Assembly: GCA_963715785.1 (NCBI GenBank)
Contig: OY970276.1
Span: 2,604,001-2,668,000 of the forward strand
Reading direction: 5' to 3'
Length of the DNA stretch: 64,000 nucleotides
From: LD21 sp963715785
Lineage (GTDB): Bacteria; Bacteroidota; Bacteroidia; Bacteroidales; VadinHA17
The notes below the pieces were generated by a model that ran no database searches, had not been told where the DNA came from, and saw nothing but the letters and a program-made list of their open reading frames with translations. Positions 42,918 to 51,505 of the stretch are shown piece by piece (position 1 is the first letter of the stretch; the number at the start of each line of letters is the position of its first letter). The position numbers and the translations under genes were made by a program.

Positions 42918-43856
42918 TTGCCGGTTATGCCATTTGATTTTAGTATCAAAAAAATAAGCAGCAGAGAGGACAGGAAGCTATCTAATGTCCTTCTTTTTGA
43001 GAAGATTTTTCAGAAGAGCCTGGGATTAACCGGTATTATTGTGATAATCATTCTGCTATCTATATTTATTACTCTCACAGTTACATCGCTGCCTTCAATT
43101 AAACATCTTGGTATTAAATTTCTTTATACTAAAGACTGGAATCCTGTCACCGATAAGTTCGGCGCTTTGCCTTTTCTGATCGGTACTTTGCTGACTTCTT
43201 TGCTGGCACTCATCATTTCTACTCCATTTTCTTTATCTACGGCTGTATTCCTGGGTGAGTATTATCCTAAAGGGGTAATATCCAACATATTTAAAAATAT
43301 TATTGAATTACTTGCCAGTATTCCATCAGTTGTTTATGGCTTCTGGGGAATGGTTATTTTAGTACCAATTGTGAGAGCTCTGGAAATAAAACTCCATGTC
43401 CTGCCTTATGGAGTAGGAATATTCACATCTTCTATCATACTCGCAATTATGATCATCCCTTACTCTGTATCACTTTCACGACAGGTAATAAGTATGGTTC
43501 CTCCCGCATTAAAAGAAGGCGCTTATTCTCTTGGAGCAACACGTTTTGAAGTTATTAAAAAGATCATTATTCCTTATACCCGCTCAGGCTTGTTTGCTGC
43601 CATTCTTCTCGCCCTGGGACGTGCATTGGGCGAAACAATGGCTGTTACGATGCTAATCGGCAATTCTCATTATCTTCCTAAGAATATTTTCAGTCCGGGC
43701 AATACAATGGCCAGTGTTATTGCCAATGAATTCACTGAAGCCACAGGAACTGTTTATCTGTCGGTGCTTATTGAGATGGGACTTTTGCTTTTCCTGGTAA
43801 CAACGCTGATAAATATAATGGGACGTCAGATAATCAAACGCTTTATACTCCACTGA
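42918..43856 (+). CDS. pstC: Phosphate ABC transporter permease PstC
   Basis: This 312-residue inner-membrane protein has about six membrane segments. It carries the permease EAA loop (LKEGAYSLGATRFEVIKKIIIPYTRSGLFAA) and the ALGRALGETMAVTMLIGN segment typical of PstC. The SIPSVVYGFWGMV helix is also conserved. It pairs with PstA, encoded 1 base downstream, to form the phosphate channel. The N-terminal ~35 residues are cytoplasmic and polar. Confidence 0.95.
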   Translation: MPVMPFDFSIKKISSREDRKLSNVLLFEKIFQKSLGLTGIIVIIILLSIFITLTVTSLPSIKHLGIKFLYTKDWNPVTDKFGALPFLIGTLLTSLLALIISTPFSLSTAVFLGEYYPKGVISNIFKNIIELLASIPSVVYGFWGMVILVPIVRALEIKLHVLPYGVGIFTSSIILAIMIIPYSVSLSRQVISMVPPALKEGAYSLGATRFEVIKKIIIPYTRSGLFAAILLALGRALGETMAVTMLIGNSHYLPKNIFSPGNTMASVIANEFTEATGTVYLSVLIEMGLLLFLVTTLINIMGRQIIKRFILH

Positions 43857-43857
43857 T

Positions 43858-44703
43858 ATGGACCGGCATATAAGAAGCAGATTTTATAAAGACAGGCTTT
43901 TTAAGGGAGGCATTATCCTGTTTACGGTTCTATCGACTGTACCCCTTTTGCTAATATTATTTTATATAGTTAAACAGGGTATCTCCTCCATTAACTGGGA
44001 TTTTTTTATAAACCTTCCCAAACCGGTTGGCGAAAAGGGAGGAGGGATAATAAATGCCCTGATCGGCAGTGGTATACTTGTATTGATTGCCTCACTTATG
44101 GCGATTCCTTTCGGAGCACTTGTAGGACTGTATCTTAGCGAGTACAGTAGGAACAAACTTACATACTGGGTAGGTTTGTGTGTTGATGTTCTGCAGGGTA
44201 TTCCTTCAATTGTTCTGGGAATCATTGTGTATCTGTGGGTTGTTAAGCCTATTGGTCACTTCTCTGCGTTGTCAGGCAGCATAGCGCTTGCAATTATGAT
44301 GTTGCCGCCAATTATAAAATCGACAGAAGAAACCCTGAAGCTTATTCCCGATACAATCAAGGAAGCTTCGCTGGCTCTTGGAGTACCGTATTACAAAACT
44401 ATCCTCCGTATTATATTACCAATGGGTTTAAGCGGCATATTAAGCGGCAGCATCTTAAGTATATCAAGAGTTGCAGGAGAAACAGCACCCCTGCTGTTCA
44501 CCGCTTTCGGAAACCCATTTATAAATACAAATATCCTGAAACCAATGAGTAGTTTGCCATTGCTCATTTTTAATTACGCCGGGAGCGCTTATGAAGACTG
44601 GCATAAGCTTGCCTGGGGAGCTTCATTTGTACTTATCATGATGATTCTGATTTTAAATATTTTTACAAAGATTTTAGAGAGACGATGGAAAATTCAATTT
44701 TGA
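43858..44703 (+). CDS. pstA: Phosphate ABC transporter permease PstA
   Basis: This 281-residue inner-membrane protein has about six membrane segments, the QGIPSIVLGIIVYLWVV helix, the EAA loop (IKEASLALGVPYYKTILRIILPMGLSGI) and SRVAGETAPLLFTAFG, all typical of PstA. It is one base after pstC, and its end overlaps pstB by 19 bases, so the three are one operon. Confidence 0.95.
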   Translation: MDRHIRSRFYKDRLFKGGIILFTVLSTVPLLLILFYIVKQGISSINWDFFINLPKPVGEKGGGIINALIGSGILVLIASLMAIPFGALVGLYLSEYSRNKLTYWVGLCVDVLQGIPSIVLGIIVYLWVVKPIGHFSALSGSIALAIMMLPPIIKSTEETLKLIPDTIKEASLALGVPYYKTILRIILPMGLSGILSGSILSISRVAGETAPLLFTAFGNPFINTNILKPMSSLPLLIFNYAGSAYEDWHKLAWGASFVLIMMILILNIFTKILERRWKIQF

Positions 44704-45443
44704 GAGTTGAACATTTAAATGCTTTTTTTGGAGAAGCCAGGATATTATCGGATATTGTTTTAGATATACCTAAAAATCAGATTATTGCATTAATGGGCCC
44801 TTCAGGCTGCGGCAAAACTACTTTCCTTCGCTGTATTAACCGGTTACATGAGCTTACTCCCGGTGCGAGAGCTGAGGGCAAAATTTTTCTTGGTGACGAC
44901 GACATTTATAAGATGAATCTCATTGTATTAAGGAGAAAAATAGGAATGGTTTTTCAGCGTCCCAATCCATTTCCTACCATGAGCATTTTTGAAAATGTGA
45001 TTTCCGGATATACACTCAATGGAATTAGTCTCTCTAAATCTCAAAAAGATGAGATAGTTGAAGATTCTCTGAAAAAAGCATCGCTCTGGAAAGAGGTCCA
45101 GGATAACCTTCATAAAAAAGGAACATTTCTTTCAGGAGGACAGCAGCAAAGGCTCTGTATAGCACGCTCTCTCTCCATGAAACCCGATATCATCCTGTTT
45201 GATGAACCCACTTCCTCGCTTGATCCGATATCTTCAAATAAAATTGAGGAATTGCTGCTTAATCTGAAAAAGGATTATACTATAATAATTGTAACTCACA
45301 ATCTGCAGCAGGCTGCGCGTACAAGCGACTATACGGCATTTTTTTATCTCGGGGAGCTAATAGAATTCAATAAAACCCAGATGCTGTTTTCCAATCCCGC
45401 CAAACAACAGACAGAAGACTATATCTCAGGCAGGTTTGGATAA
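44685..45443 (+). CDS. pstB: Phosphate ABC transporter ATPase PstB
   Basis: This 252-residue ATPase has Walker A GPSGCGKTTFLR, Q-loop MVFQRPNPFPTMSIFENV (the PNPFPMSI segment is diagnostic of PstB), signature LSGGQQQRLCIARSL, Walker B IILFDEPTSSLDP and the switch VTHNLQQAARTSDYTAFFYLGEL. It powers PstCA. It is the last gene of the plus-strand operon and meets the convergent histidine kinase gene 8 bases after its stop. Confidence 0.95.
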   Translation: MENSILRVEHLNAFFGEARILSDIVLDIPKNQIIALMGPSGCGKTTFLRCINRLHELTPGARAEGKIFLGDDDIYKMNLIVLRRKIGMVFQRPNPFPTMSIFENVISGYTLNGISLSKSQKDEIVEDSLKKASLWKEVQDNLHKKGTFLSGGQQQRLCIARSLSMKPDIILFDEPTSSLDPISSNKIEELLLNLKKDYTIIIVTHNLQQAARTSDYTAFFYLGELIEFNKTQMLFSNPAKQQTEDYISGRFG

Positions 45444-45451
45444 AAAGCTTA

Positions 45452-47212
45452 TTATTTAGGCAGTGAAAATAGAAATTCCACACCTCCGCCCATTCTGTTT
45501 CTGATCGATATTTCACCTTTATGGACAAGAACAGCATTTTTAACAATGGAAAGGCCTAGTCCTGTTCCTCCGCTTTTCCTGGACCTGCCTGAATCGATCC
45601 TGTAAAATCTTTCAAAAACACGGGGAAGATGCTCTTCTGCAATGCCTATACCATTATCGGAGAACAGGAAATTGCAATACGAATCATCTTCATTGTACAA
45701 CACTATTCTGATTACTGATTTGTCACCGGCATAGTTAACGGCATTCTCAAGAAGATTCTGGAAAATGGAGAGAATTAGCGATCTGTTGCCTGTAACGACT
45801 GCCTTATCAATATTCTCGGTTTCAACCTTCATCTCCTTAGTCTCAATTGCGGACTTAAAATTATTGGTAACCTCTTCAATTATCTCACGGATGGCTACCT
45901 TTTCTGAAGCAAATGAACTTCCGGCTTCTTCAATGCGATTTATAATAGAGATATCATTTATTAGGTTTGTCAGCCGTTCGCTTTGTGCAAGTGCCTTTTC
46001 AATAAAGTATTTCTGCTTATCGGCTGTCATCAATGGGTCATTAATAAGAGTCTCCAGGTATCCTTTCACAGATGATACAGGGGTCTTCAGCTCATGAGCA
46101 ATATTTGAAGTCATCTGCTGCTTGATAAGCCTGTTCTGTTCCATCTCCGTAATATCACTCAGGATTACCTCAAAGCTCTTATCATGAAATACAACACATT
46201 GAATACGGTAAAACTTACCGCTCTTTCCAAGCTGATATTCAAATTTGGGCAGTTGATTTAGATTTATATTGCTATTGAGATGTTTGTCAATAAATTCATT
46301 AACCTTTCTGAAATCTTCAATCTTAAAGAAGCTTGCTCCTGAAACGGTCAGTTCTCCCGAGATCATATTCATAAAATGTATGAAATTATTATTCGAAAGA
46401 ATTTTGACTTTATCTTTTGAAAAGAATGCAACACCTTCATTCAGCACATTCAGGTGGCTGAATAGTTTCTCACGCTCATTTACCAGATCATTTTTTGATT
46501 TCAGAAGATCATTATAGATCTCGAGAATCTCCTCGCTAATGGTTCCAAGCTCATTTTTTGGGAATTTCTGGTTGAAATCGAATGGCTCATTGTTTCTTAC
46601 CGCCAAAGCAAAATCTTTGAGCCTGACAATTGATTCGGAGAACTTGTTTGTTATAAGAAGCATGATAAACCAAATAATGAGAAAGGAGATAATAATAACA
46701 AACAGGAAATATCTCCTGGCTGCCAGGAAATTTACAACGGTTATGTTATAAACAACAGCTGCCCTTATAAAATAATTGCCATAATATTTTGAGAAGTAGT
46801 AATACTCTTTCCCTGTGGTCGCTGATTTTCTGATAGATGTGCCAAACTCGGTATATTGTGAATTTTCTATTTCTGGTCTGTGCTTATGATTCTCCATTTT
46901 ACCCCAGTCTGCAACAAAACTATCGAATTTTACTACTCCGTCAGGATTTATGACAGTTACCCTCAGGCTGTCTTCCGGTAATAATTTAACAATTGAATCA
47001 ATGAGGCGGTAGTCACCTTTTTCAACGATGGAATTACTTTTGATAAAATTATCGACAATTTTTGTTGTGTTCTCCAGCTCGTCATCCAGTGCTGAGATCC
47101 TGAAATCTTTTTCTCTCTGATAAAGATAACTCAGGATAAGCAATGTGAATAACAGGAAAACAGATGAGTAGTAGATAAAAAGTTTATTCCTGAACTTATT
47201 GATGTTAACCAT
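45452..47212 (-). CDS. phoR: PhoR-like sensor histidine kinase
   Basis: This 586-residue membrane kinase has a first membrane segment (about 12-28), a periplasmic region of ~125 residues and a second membrane segment (about 160-180). HAMP- and PAS-like regions follow, then HisKA with the phospho-acceptor His373 in SNIAHELKTPVSS. The ATPase domain carries NLLENAVNYAG, DNGIGIAEEHL and GGTGLGLSIVK. It follows the response regulator by 18 bases within a phoU-phoB-phoR operon beside pst genes. It therefore most likely responds to phosphate limitation. Confidence 0.9.
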   Translation of the reverse strand: MVNINKFRNKLFIYYSSVFLLFTLLILSYLYQREKDFRISALDDELENTTKIVDNFIKSNSIVEKGDYRLIDSIVKLLPEDSLRVTVINPDGVVKFDSFVADWGKMENHKHRPEIENSQYTEFGTSIRKSATTGKEYYYFSKYYGNYFIRAAVVYNITVVNFLAARRYFLFVIIISFLIIWFIMLLITNKFSESIVRLKDFALAVRNNEPFDFNQKFPKNELGTISEEILEIYNDLLKSKNDLVNEREKLFSHLNVLNEGVAFFSKDKVKILSNNNFIHFMNMISGELTVSGASFFKIEDFRKVNEFIDKHLNSNINLNQLPKFEYQLGKSGKFYRIQCVVFHDKSFEVILSDITEMEQNRLIKQQMTSNIAHELKTPVSSVKGYLETLINDPLMTADKQKYFIEKALAQSERLTNLINDISIINRIEEAGSSFASEKVAIREIIEEVTNNFKSAIETKEMKVETENIDKAVVTGNRSLILSIFQNLLENAVNYAGDKSVIRIVLYNEDDSYCNFLFSDNGIGIAEEHLPRVFERFYRIDSGRSRKSGGTGLGLSIVKNAVLVHKGEISIRNRMGGGVEFLFSLPK

Positions 47213-47230
47213 TATTAACGATTTTGTGCT

Positions 47231-47917
47231 TTAAAACTCAAAAAAATATCCATAACCTGTCTTGTTCTTCAGGGAGGAGCCATACTGTCCGAGCTTGGTT
47301 CTCAGCCTGGTTATATTTACATCAACAGTGCGCTCAGTGACAATGACATCTTCACCCCAGATCCTTCTGAGCAGGTCACCTCTTGAAAAGACTTTGCCCT
47401 GGTTTTCAAGCAGTGTCCTAAGTATTTCATATTCTTTTTTTGTGAGCTCGATTCGCTCATCGTTAATTATAAGTCGTTTACGGACTGTATCAAGATCGAT
47501 GCCATCAAACTGCATAATTGTTTGACTATTTGGCCTGTCAACAGACGATCTTTTCATTACTGCTTTGACTCTTGCTGTTAATTCATTGACTGAAAATGGC
47601 TTGGATATATAGTCGTCCGCCCCAAGGCTGAACCCGGTAAGAAGATCATTCTCTGTATCTTTCGCTGTAAGAAAAATAACAGGAAGATCAAGCTTCAGAT
47701 CTTTTTTCAACTTATCGGCAAATTTAAAACCCGACATCGGGCCCATCATTACGTCAAGCAGCACAAGGTCGAAAGTGTCGAGAGCCTTCTTCAAAGCCTC
47801 TTCGGCCGAATGAGCAACTTCTGTTTCGTAACCCTCATTATTGAGATTATATTGAAGGATTTCACATAAATCCTCTTCATCATCAACAATAAGAATCTTC
47901 TTCCTAATATTTTCCAT
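47231..47917 (-). CDS. phoB: PhoB-like response regulator
   Basis: This 228-residue OmpR/PhoB-type regulator has a receiver domain with the VDDEED acidic pocket, the phosphorylated Asp55 (LVLLDVMMGP) and Lys in SKPFSV. A winged-helix DNA-binding domain follows (about 130-228; FSRGDLLRRIWGEDVIVTERTVDVNITRLRTKLG). The start at 47917 gives MENIRKKILIVDD; an alternative start lies 5 codons upstream. It pairs with the kinase encoded next and likely binds the candidate sites upstream of the porin and phoU. Confidence 0.9.
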   Translation of the reverse strand: MENIRKKILIVDDEEDLCEILQYNLNNEGYETEVAHSAEEALKKALDTFDLVLLDVMMGPMSGFKFADKLKKDLKLDLPVIFLTAKDTENDLLTGFSLGADDYISKPFSVNELTARVKAVMKRSSVDRPNSQTIMQFDGIDLDTVRKRLIINDERIELTKKEYEILRTLLENQGKVFSRGDLLRRIWGEDVIVTERTVDVNITRLRTKLGQYGSSLKNKTGYGYFFEF

Positions 47918-47937
47918 TGGATTGAATATCAAATATT

Positions 47938-48639
47938 TTAAGTTTCAGGGTGGTGGAAACCCGATCCTTTATGCCTGATATCCGTTCCCTGCATCGAGTA
48001 GATCGAAGATTCTGCGATATTCGTTGCATGATCAGCTATCCTTTCCATGTTGGTGATGATATTTTTCAGATCCATATAGCTCAGCAGCATTTCCCTGGTT
48101 TTTTCACTCACCTTGGCTCTGGAAACACTGTTAATGAGAAGTTTCCTGTTCATCTCATCGACTATTTCGTCATTTTTTATTGTCCATTCAGCATAGGAAT
48201 CGTCATTATTAAGGAAAGACAGAATTGATTTTTCTACCATAGTGACACCCGAAACCAGCATATTCATCAAGACTTCAAGCATTGCTTTATATTCAGCCGT
48301 TTCTTTTATTGATTCTATCGAATGAATAATATTCAATACCAGGTCGCCGATCCGCTCAAGATTAATTGAAATACGGTATACCGAATTAAGCTTTCTTATA
48401 TCTGAAGCAACCGGCTGATAAAGTATTATTGAATTGATGAATTTGTCGCTAATAATTACTTCATACTCATCAATTTTATTTTCATTTTCCATTATTGAGG
48501 AAAATATTTTGTCAAGTTCAGCATGATCGGTCAGCGACATAAACTTTTCAAGAAGAGTCAATTGAACCAGAACCAGATCGGCCATTTCCTCTAAACTTGT
48601 AACATTATCGGCAATAGCTTCTTCCTTTTTTGTTGTCAT
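47938..48639 (-). CDS. phoU: Phosphate signalling protein PhoU
   Basis: This 233-residue all-helical protein is made of two PhoU domains; metal-binding-like acidic segments occur (ENENKIDEYEVII, NDEIVDEMNRKLL), and each repeat ends with NLERIGDLVLNI or NMERIADHATNIAES. PhoU links Pst activity to PhoR and limits phosphate uptake. It is the first gene of the phoU-phoB-phoR operon, 20 bases before phoB. The gene order differs from E. coli, where phoU follows pstB. Confidence 0.95.
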   Translation of the reverse strand: MTTKKEEAIADNVTSLEEMADLVLVQLTLLEKFMSLTDHAELDKIFSSIMENENKIDEYEVIISDKFINSIILYQPVASDIRKLNSVYRISINLERIGDLVLNIIHSIESIKETAEYKAMLEVLMNMLVSGVTMVEKSILSFLNNDDSYAEWTIKNDEIVDEMNRKLLINSVSRAKVSEKTREMLLSYMDLKNIITNMERIADHATNIAESSIYSMQGTDIRHKGSGFHHPET

Positions 48640-48738
48640 AACTTATTTCTAATTGTTGTTGCCTTTTTGTTTGTCTGGCAAAGCCATAATGAATTGGTGT
48701 AAAGGTAACTGCATTTATTCTTATATATGTTCATATAC

Positions 48739-48756
48739 TGTTACTTAATTGTTACA
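48739..48756 (-). promoter_or_regulatory. Candidate Pho-type direct repeat upstream of phoU
   Basis: On the minus strand the sequence is TGTAACAATTAAGTAACA: two GTAACA half-sites in direct repeat with an 11-base period, the geometry of PhoB-class operators. The first 11 bases are identical to the site before the porin gene. A third weaker half-site (TTCACA on the minus strand, 48761-48766) continues the period. Confidence 0.5.
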
Positions 48757-48760
48757 TTTC

Positions 48761-48776
48761 TGTGAATTTTTTCACA
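48761..48776. promoter_or_regulatory. CRP/FNR-like palindrome
   Basis: TGTGAATTTTTTCACA matches the TGTGA-N6-TCACA form recognised by CRP-type regulators, in the divergent region between phoU and a secreted-protein gene. The site adjoins the candidate Pho repeat. A chance match is possible because the spacer is AT-rich. Confidence 0.35.
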
Positions 48777-48894
48777 TGTTTCAGCATTTACTTTTCTGAT
48801 CCTCAGCTCATATTTAAGAGGACAATACAAAAATAACAAATATTGGAGGAAATTATATTTTTGTACCTTGCAATCCTTCATAACACAATTAAAG

Positions 48895-49581
48895 ATGAAA
48901 AATCATACAGCTTTTATTATTCTGCTTAACTTAATTTTTCAGACGGGTTATTCCCAGATTTTCCTTAAACCGAATTATTCTCTGAAAAGTCACGAGACAC
49001 TCGAAATCTCAAAGGTTGAGGCAACAGCCCTTGAGACCACGGTTTTCCTGACTGTGGAGAACAGGATAGCAAATGGATATTTCTGTGCCGATAAAAATAT
49101 TTCTATAATATATCCCGACGGAACGCACAGCAGGCTGATTTCCTCTTCAGGAATACCTGTCTGTCCCGATTCATATAAATTTAAAACAATAGGTGAAAAA
49201 CTCAGTTTTAAATTGACCTTCCCGCCATTGAAGAGAGACACTCCATGGATCGATCTTATTGAGGAGTGTTCCGATAACTGCTTCTCTTTCTATGGGATAT
49301 GCCTGAACAGCGATCTTAACAAAAAGATAGATGAGGCTTCAGTGCTTGCAGAAAATAAAGAGACTGCAAAGGCACTTGAGAGTTTTATAAATATTGCAAA
49401 TTCTGCCGGAAGTAAAAGCTCAGGAATTGAAGGCCTCCTGTATCTGAATATTATCAGTCTGGCAAAGGAAACAGGGAACAACCTTAAAGCTGAAGAATGG
49501 TATGGTAAGCTGAAAGCATCCGATATACCTCACAAAGATGCTTTTATTAAGAATCTGAATTCTCAGGGAATTGTTTATTAG
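48895..49581 (+). CDS. Secreted protein of unknown function
   Basis: From the ATG at 48895 this 228-residue protein has a signal peptide (cleavage probably after YSQ, residue 21). A beta-rich domain to about 140 carries cysteines in GYFCADKNI, IPVCPDS, EECSDNCFSF and YGICLN. A helical C-terminal region follows that resembles a short TPR (DEASVLAENKETAKALESFINIAN ... NLKAEEWYGKL). I do not recognise the family. It is divergent from phoU across a region with a CRP-like palindrome. Start at 48895 is chosen because it gives a clean signal peptide. Confidence 0.65.
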   Translation: MKNHTAFIILLNLIFQTGYSQIFLKPNYSLKSHETLEISKVEATALETTVFLTVENRIANGYFCADKNISIIYPDGTHSRLISSSGIPVCPDSYKFKTIGEKLSFKLTFPPLKRDTPWIDLIEECSDNCFSFYGICLNSDLNKKIDEASVLAENKETAKALESFINIANSAGSKSSGIEGLLYLNIISLAKETGNNLKAEEWYGKLKASDIPHKDAFIKNLNSQGIVY

Positions 49582-49609
49582 ATTTTTTAAACCTTTGTCG
49601 CTCAGGGAA

Positions 49610-49643
49610 GAAAAAAAGAGGCTGCATCAAACGACACAGCCTC
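49610..49643 (-). terminator. Intrinsic terminator after the FadL-type gene
   Basis: GAGGCTG (49618-49624) pairs with CAGCCTC (49637-49643). On the minus strand the stem is followed by seven T residues (49611-49617). It begins 28 bases after the stop of the OmpP1/FadL gene. Confidence 0.85.
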
Positions 49644-49670
49644 CAATAATGCTGATTAGATCAGAGGGTT

Positions 49671-51284
49671 TTATTTTTTTCCGAAAGAGAAGTCAAGTCC
49701 GGCAGCAATCATCCATGTTGATTTATTGTATGTTTCTGTGTATGGAGCAATATCACTGAAAGATTTTGAACCTTCAGCGTAGAATGCTCTCTGGAATGCC
49801 AGATTAAGATCGATCATCGGGCTGATACGATACCCGAAACCACCACCGAAAGATTCGGTATTCGTACTGAAGGTCATTGAACTCTGATAATTGTCGTTTA
49901 CTCCGGTTGATGTATGTGACCAGCCGGCACTTATACGCAGCTTTTCGGTCAGGGCATATTCCAATCCTAGTCCATATTCGAGGAAATTCTTATCTATCTC
50001 GTTTGTCTGGCCGTCATAGTTAACATTTTTATCAAAATATTCATTGAAGCTTGCTGTAATCATCAGCTTTTCAGTTGGTCTGAATGTTCCTCCAAGTGAA
50101 AGTGAAGCTGGCATATCACCTACGCCAATACTATCGTTTATAAACAGACCGCCGCCCATATTGCTGGCAACTTTTGTTTTGAGATCTATTTTTGTCTTGA
50201 ATTCATACCTGAATGAAAAGTCTAGTTGGTCTGTAGGTGAAAAATTTACACTGACTATCGGAGTGATTCCGGTGCCTGACATAGTTGCATCAACATTAAC
50301 GTTCTGGGTAGCAGCAGCATTATCAGACATTAATGTTCCATTATGGGTAAATCCCGGAGCGGCAGCCGCAAGAACTCCCTGAGCTCCTGCGATTGTAATA
50401 GCACCAATCTGAGCAGGGGTCATACCGGCAGCTCCAAGGATCTGCTGAATCTGACCAACCTGGGTAGCCGTTAATCCAACTGCTGTTCCGCTTGATAATG
50501 GAGTACCTCCTGCACCAGCGGAAACAATTGGCTGAAGGCCCGATACGAATGCTGTTGCACCTGCACCTAATGTATTAAGGGTTGTTGCGCCCGCAGTAAA
50601 GAAATCGCTGGCCAGAACCATATCTCCGTTAAAAGCAGCACCGAATGCCGGATAATTTGGGTTAATACTTATGTCATTTATGTGTCCTTTGTATTTATTT
50701 GAAGCGGAAACAAACCTCATACCTACAGCCACAGATAATTTGTCATTAATCTTATAGCCCACATTTCCCTGGTATCCCATATAAGCTGAGGATCCCTTAA
50801 AATAGATGTCGGCTTTATACTGAGATGTTGGAATTCCTTCAGAGGTTAACATTGCAGGAATAATAGAGATTGGCATTTCAAATGTCGGCAAACCAGTTTT
50901 ATATTCAGCACCGCCGCCGCCGCCGATTGGATTGAATCCGGCTGAGAATGATAACTTGCCTGTATTGTAGACCAGATAAATGTCAGGGAAAATAGGCGCT
51001 TTTACATCACCAACATACTCCTTTGGAGCTCCACTCAAAAATGGGAAACTGCTTACAACTTTTTGAGTCTGGGTGATTGTCTGATTGCTTATGGATACGA
51101 AAAATCCATTGCCAAGTTTGGTTAAACCTGCAGGATTGAAATAAACTGCGTCAATGTCAGTTGAGGCATTACGGTTCTGCAGACGTGTGAACATGGCACT
51201 CTGGTTATTGTTGGTAACCAGTCCGCCCGCAAGCAGACTGCCGGTGATGAACAAGGAAGAAATAAAAGATAACAGTTTTCTCAT
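49671..51284 (-). CDS. OmpP1/FadL family outer-membrane transporter
   Basis: This 537-residue protein has a signal peptide (about 1-19) followed by the family landmark NASTDIDAVYFNPAGLTKLGNGFFVS, where the NPAG turn marks the hatch domain. It continues with barrel strands and ends WMIAAGLDFSFGKK. Residues about 225-320 form an Ala/Gly/Thr-rich insertion (TTLNTLGAGATAFVSGLQPI, GAAGMTPAQIGAITIAGAQG) longer than in E. coli FadL, likely a surface loop. The family imports long-chain fatty acids or other hydrophobic compounds. It is monocistronic, with a strong terminator. Confidence 0.9.
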   Translation of the reverse strand: MRKLLSFISSLFITGSLLAGGLVTNNNQSAMFTRLQNRNASTDIDAVYFNPAGLTKLGNGFFVSISNQTITQTQKVVSSFPFLSGAPKEYVGDVKAPIFPDIYLVYNTGKLSFSAGFNPIGGGGGAEYKTGLPTFEMPISIIPAMLTSEGIPTSQYKADIYFKGSSAYMGYQGNVGYKINDKLSVAVGMRFVSASNKYKGHINDISINPNYPAFGAAFNGDMVLASDFFTAGATTLNTLGAGATAFVSGLQPIVSAGAGGTPLSSGTAVGLTATQVGQIQQILGAAGMTPAQIGAITIAGAQGVLAAAAPGFTHNGTLMSDNAAATQNVNVDATMSGTGITPIVSVNFSPTDQLDFSFRYEFKTKIDLKTKVASNMGGGLFINDSIGVGDMPASLSLGGTFRPTEKLMITASFNEYFDKNVNYDGQTNEIDKNFLEYGLGLEYALTEKLRISAGWSHTSTGVNDNYQSSMTFSTNTESFGGGFGYRISPMIDLNLAFQRAFYAEGSKSFSDIAPYTETYNKSTWMIAAGLDFSFGKK

Positions 51285-51505
51285 AAGTTTCGTTTTTAGG
51301 TTTAGTTTTTCCGGGTGATTCGTTGCTTCTGCAATCTCACCCTTTTTATATGTCTGAATGAATTTAAATTATTTACTGCTCCTCAACGATGGAATAATAA
51401 TGTTCCAAATGTAGAAAAATAATTCTTTCCTGCAATAGGTCTAAAATAGTATCTTGATATTTAGTTAATTGTGAACATATTATCAGGATATTCGAAAAAT
51501 TGAAC

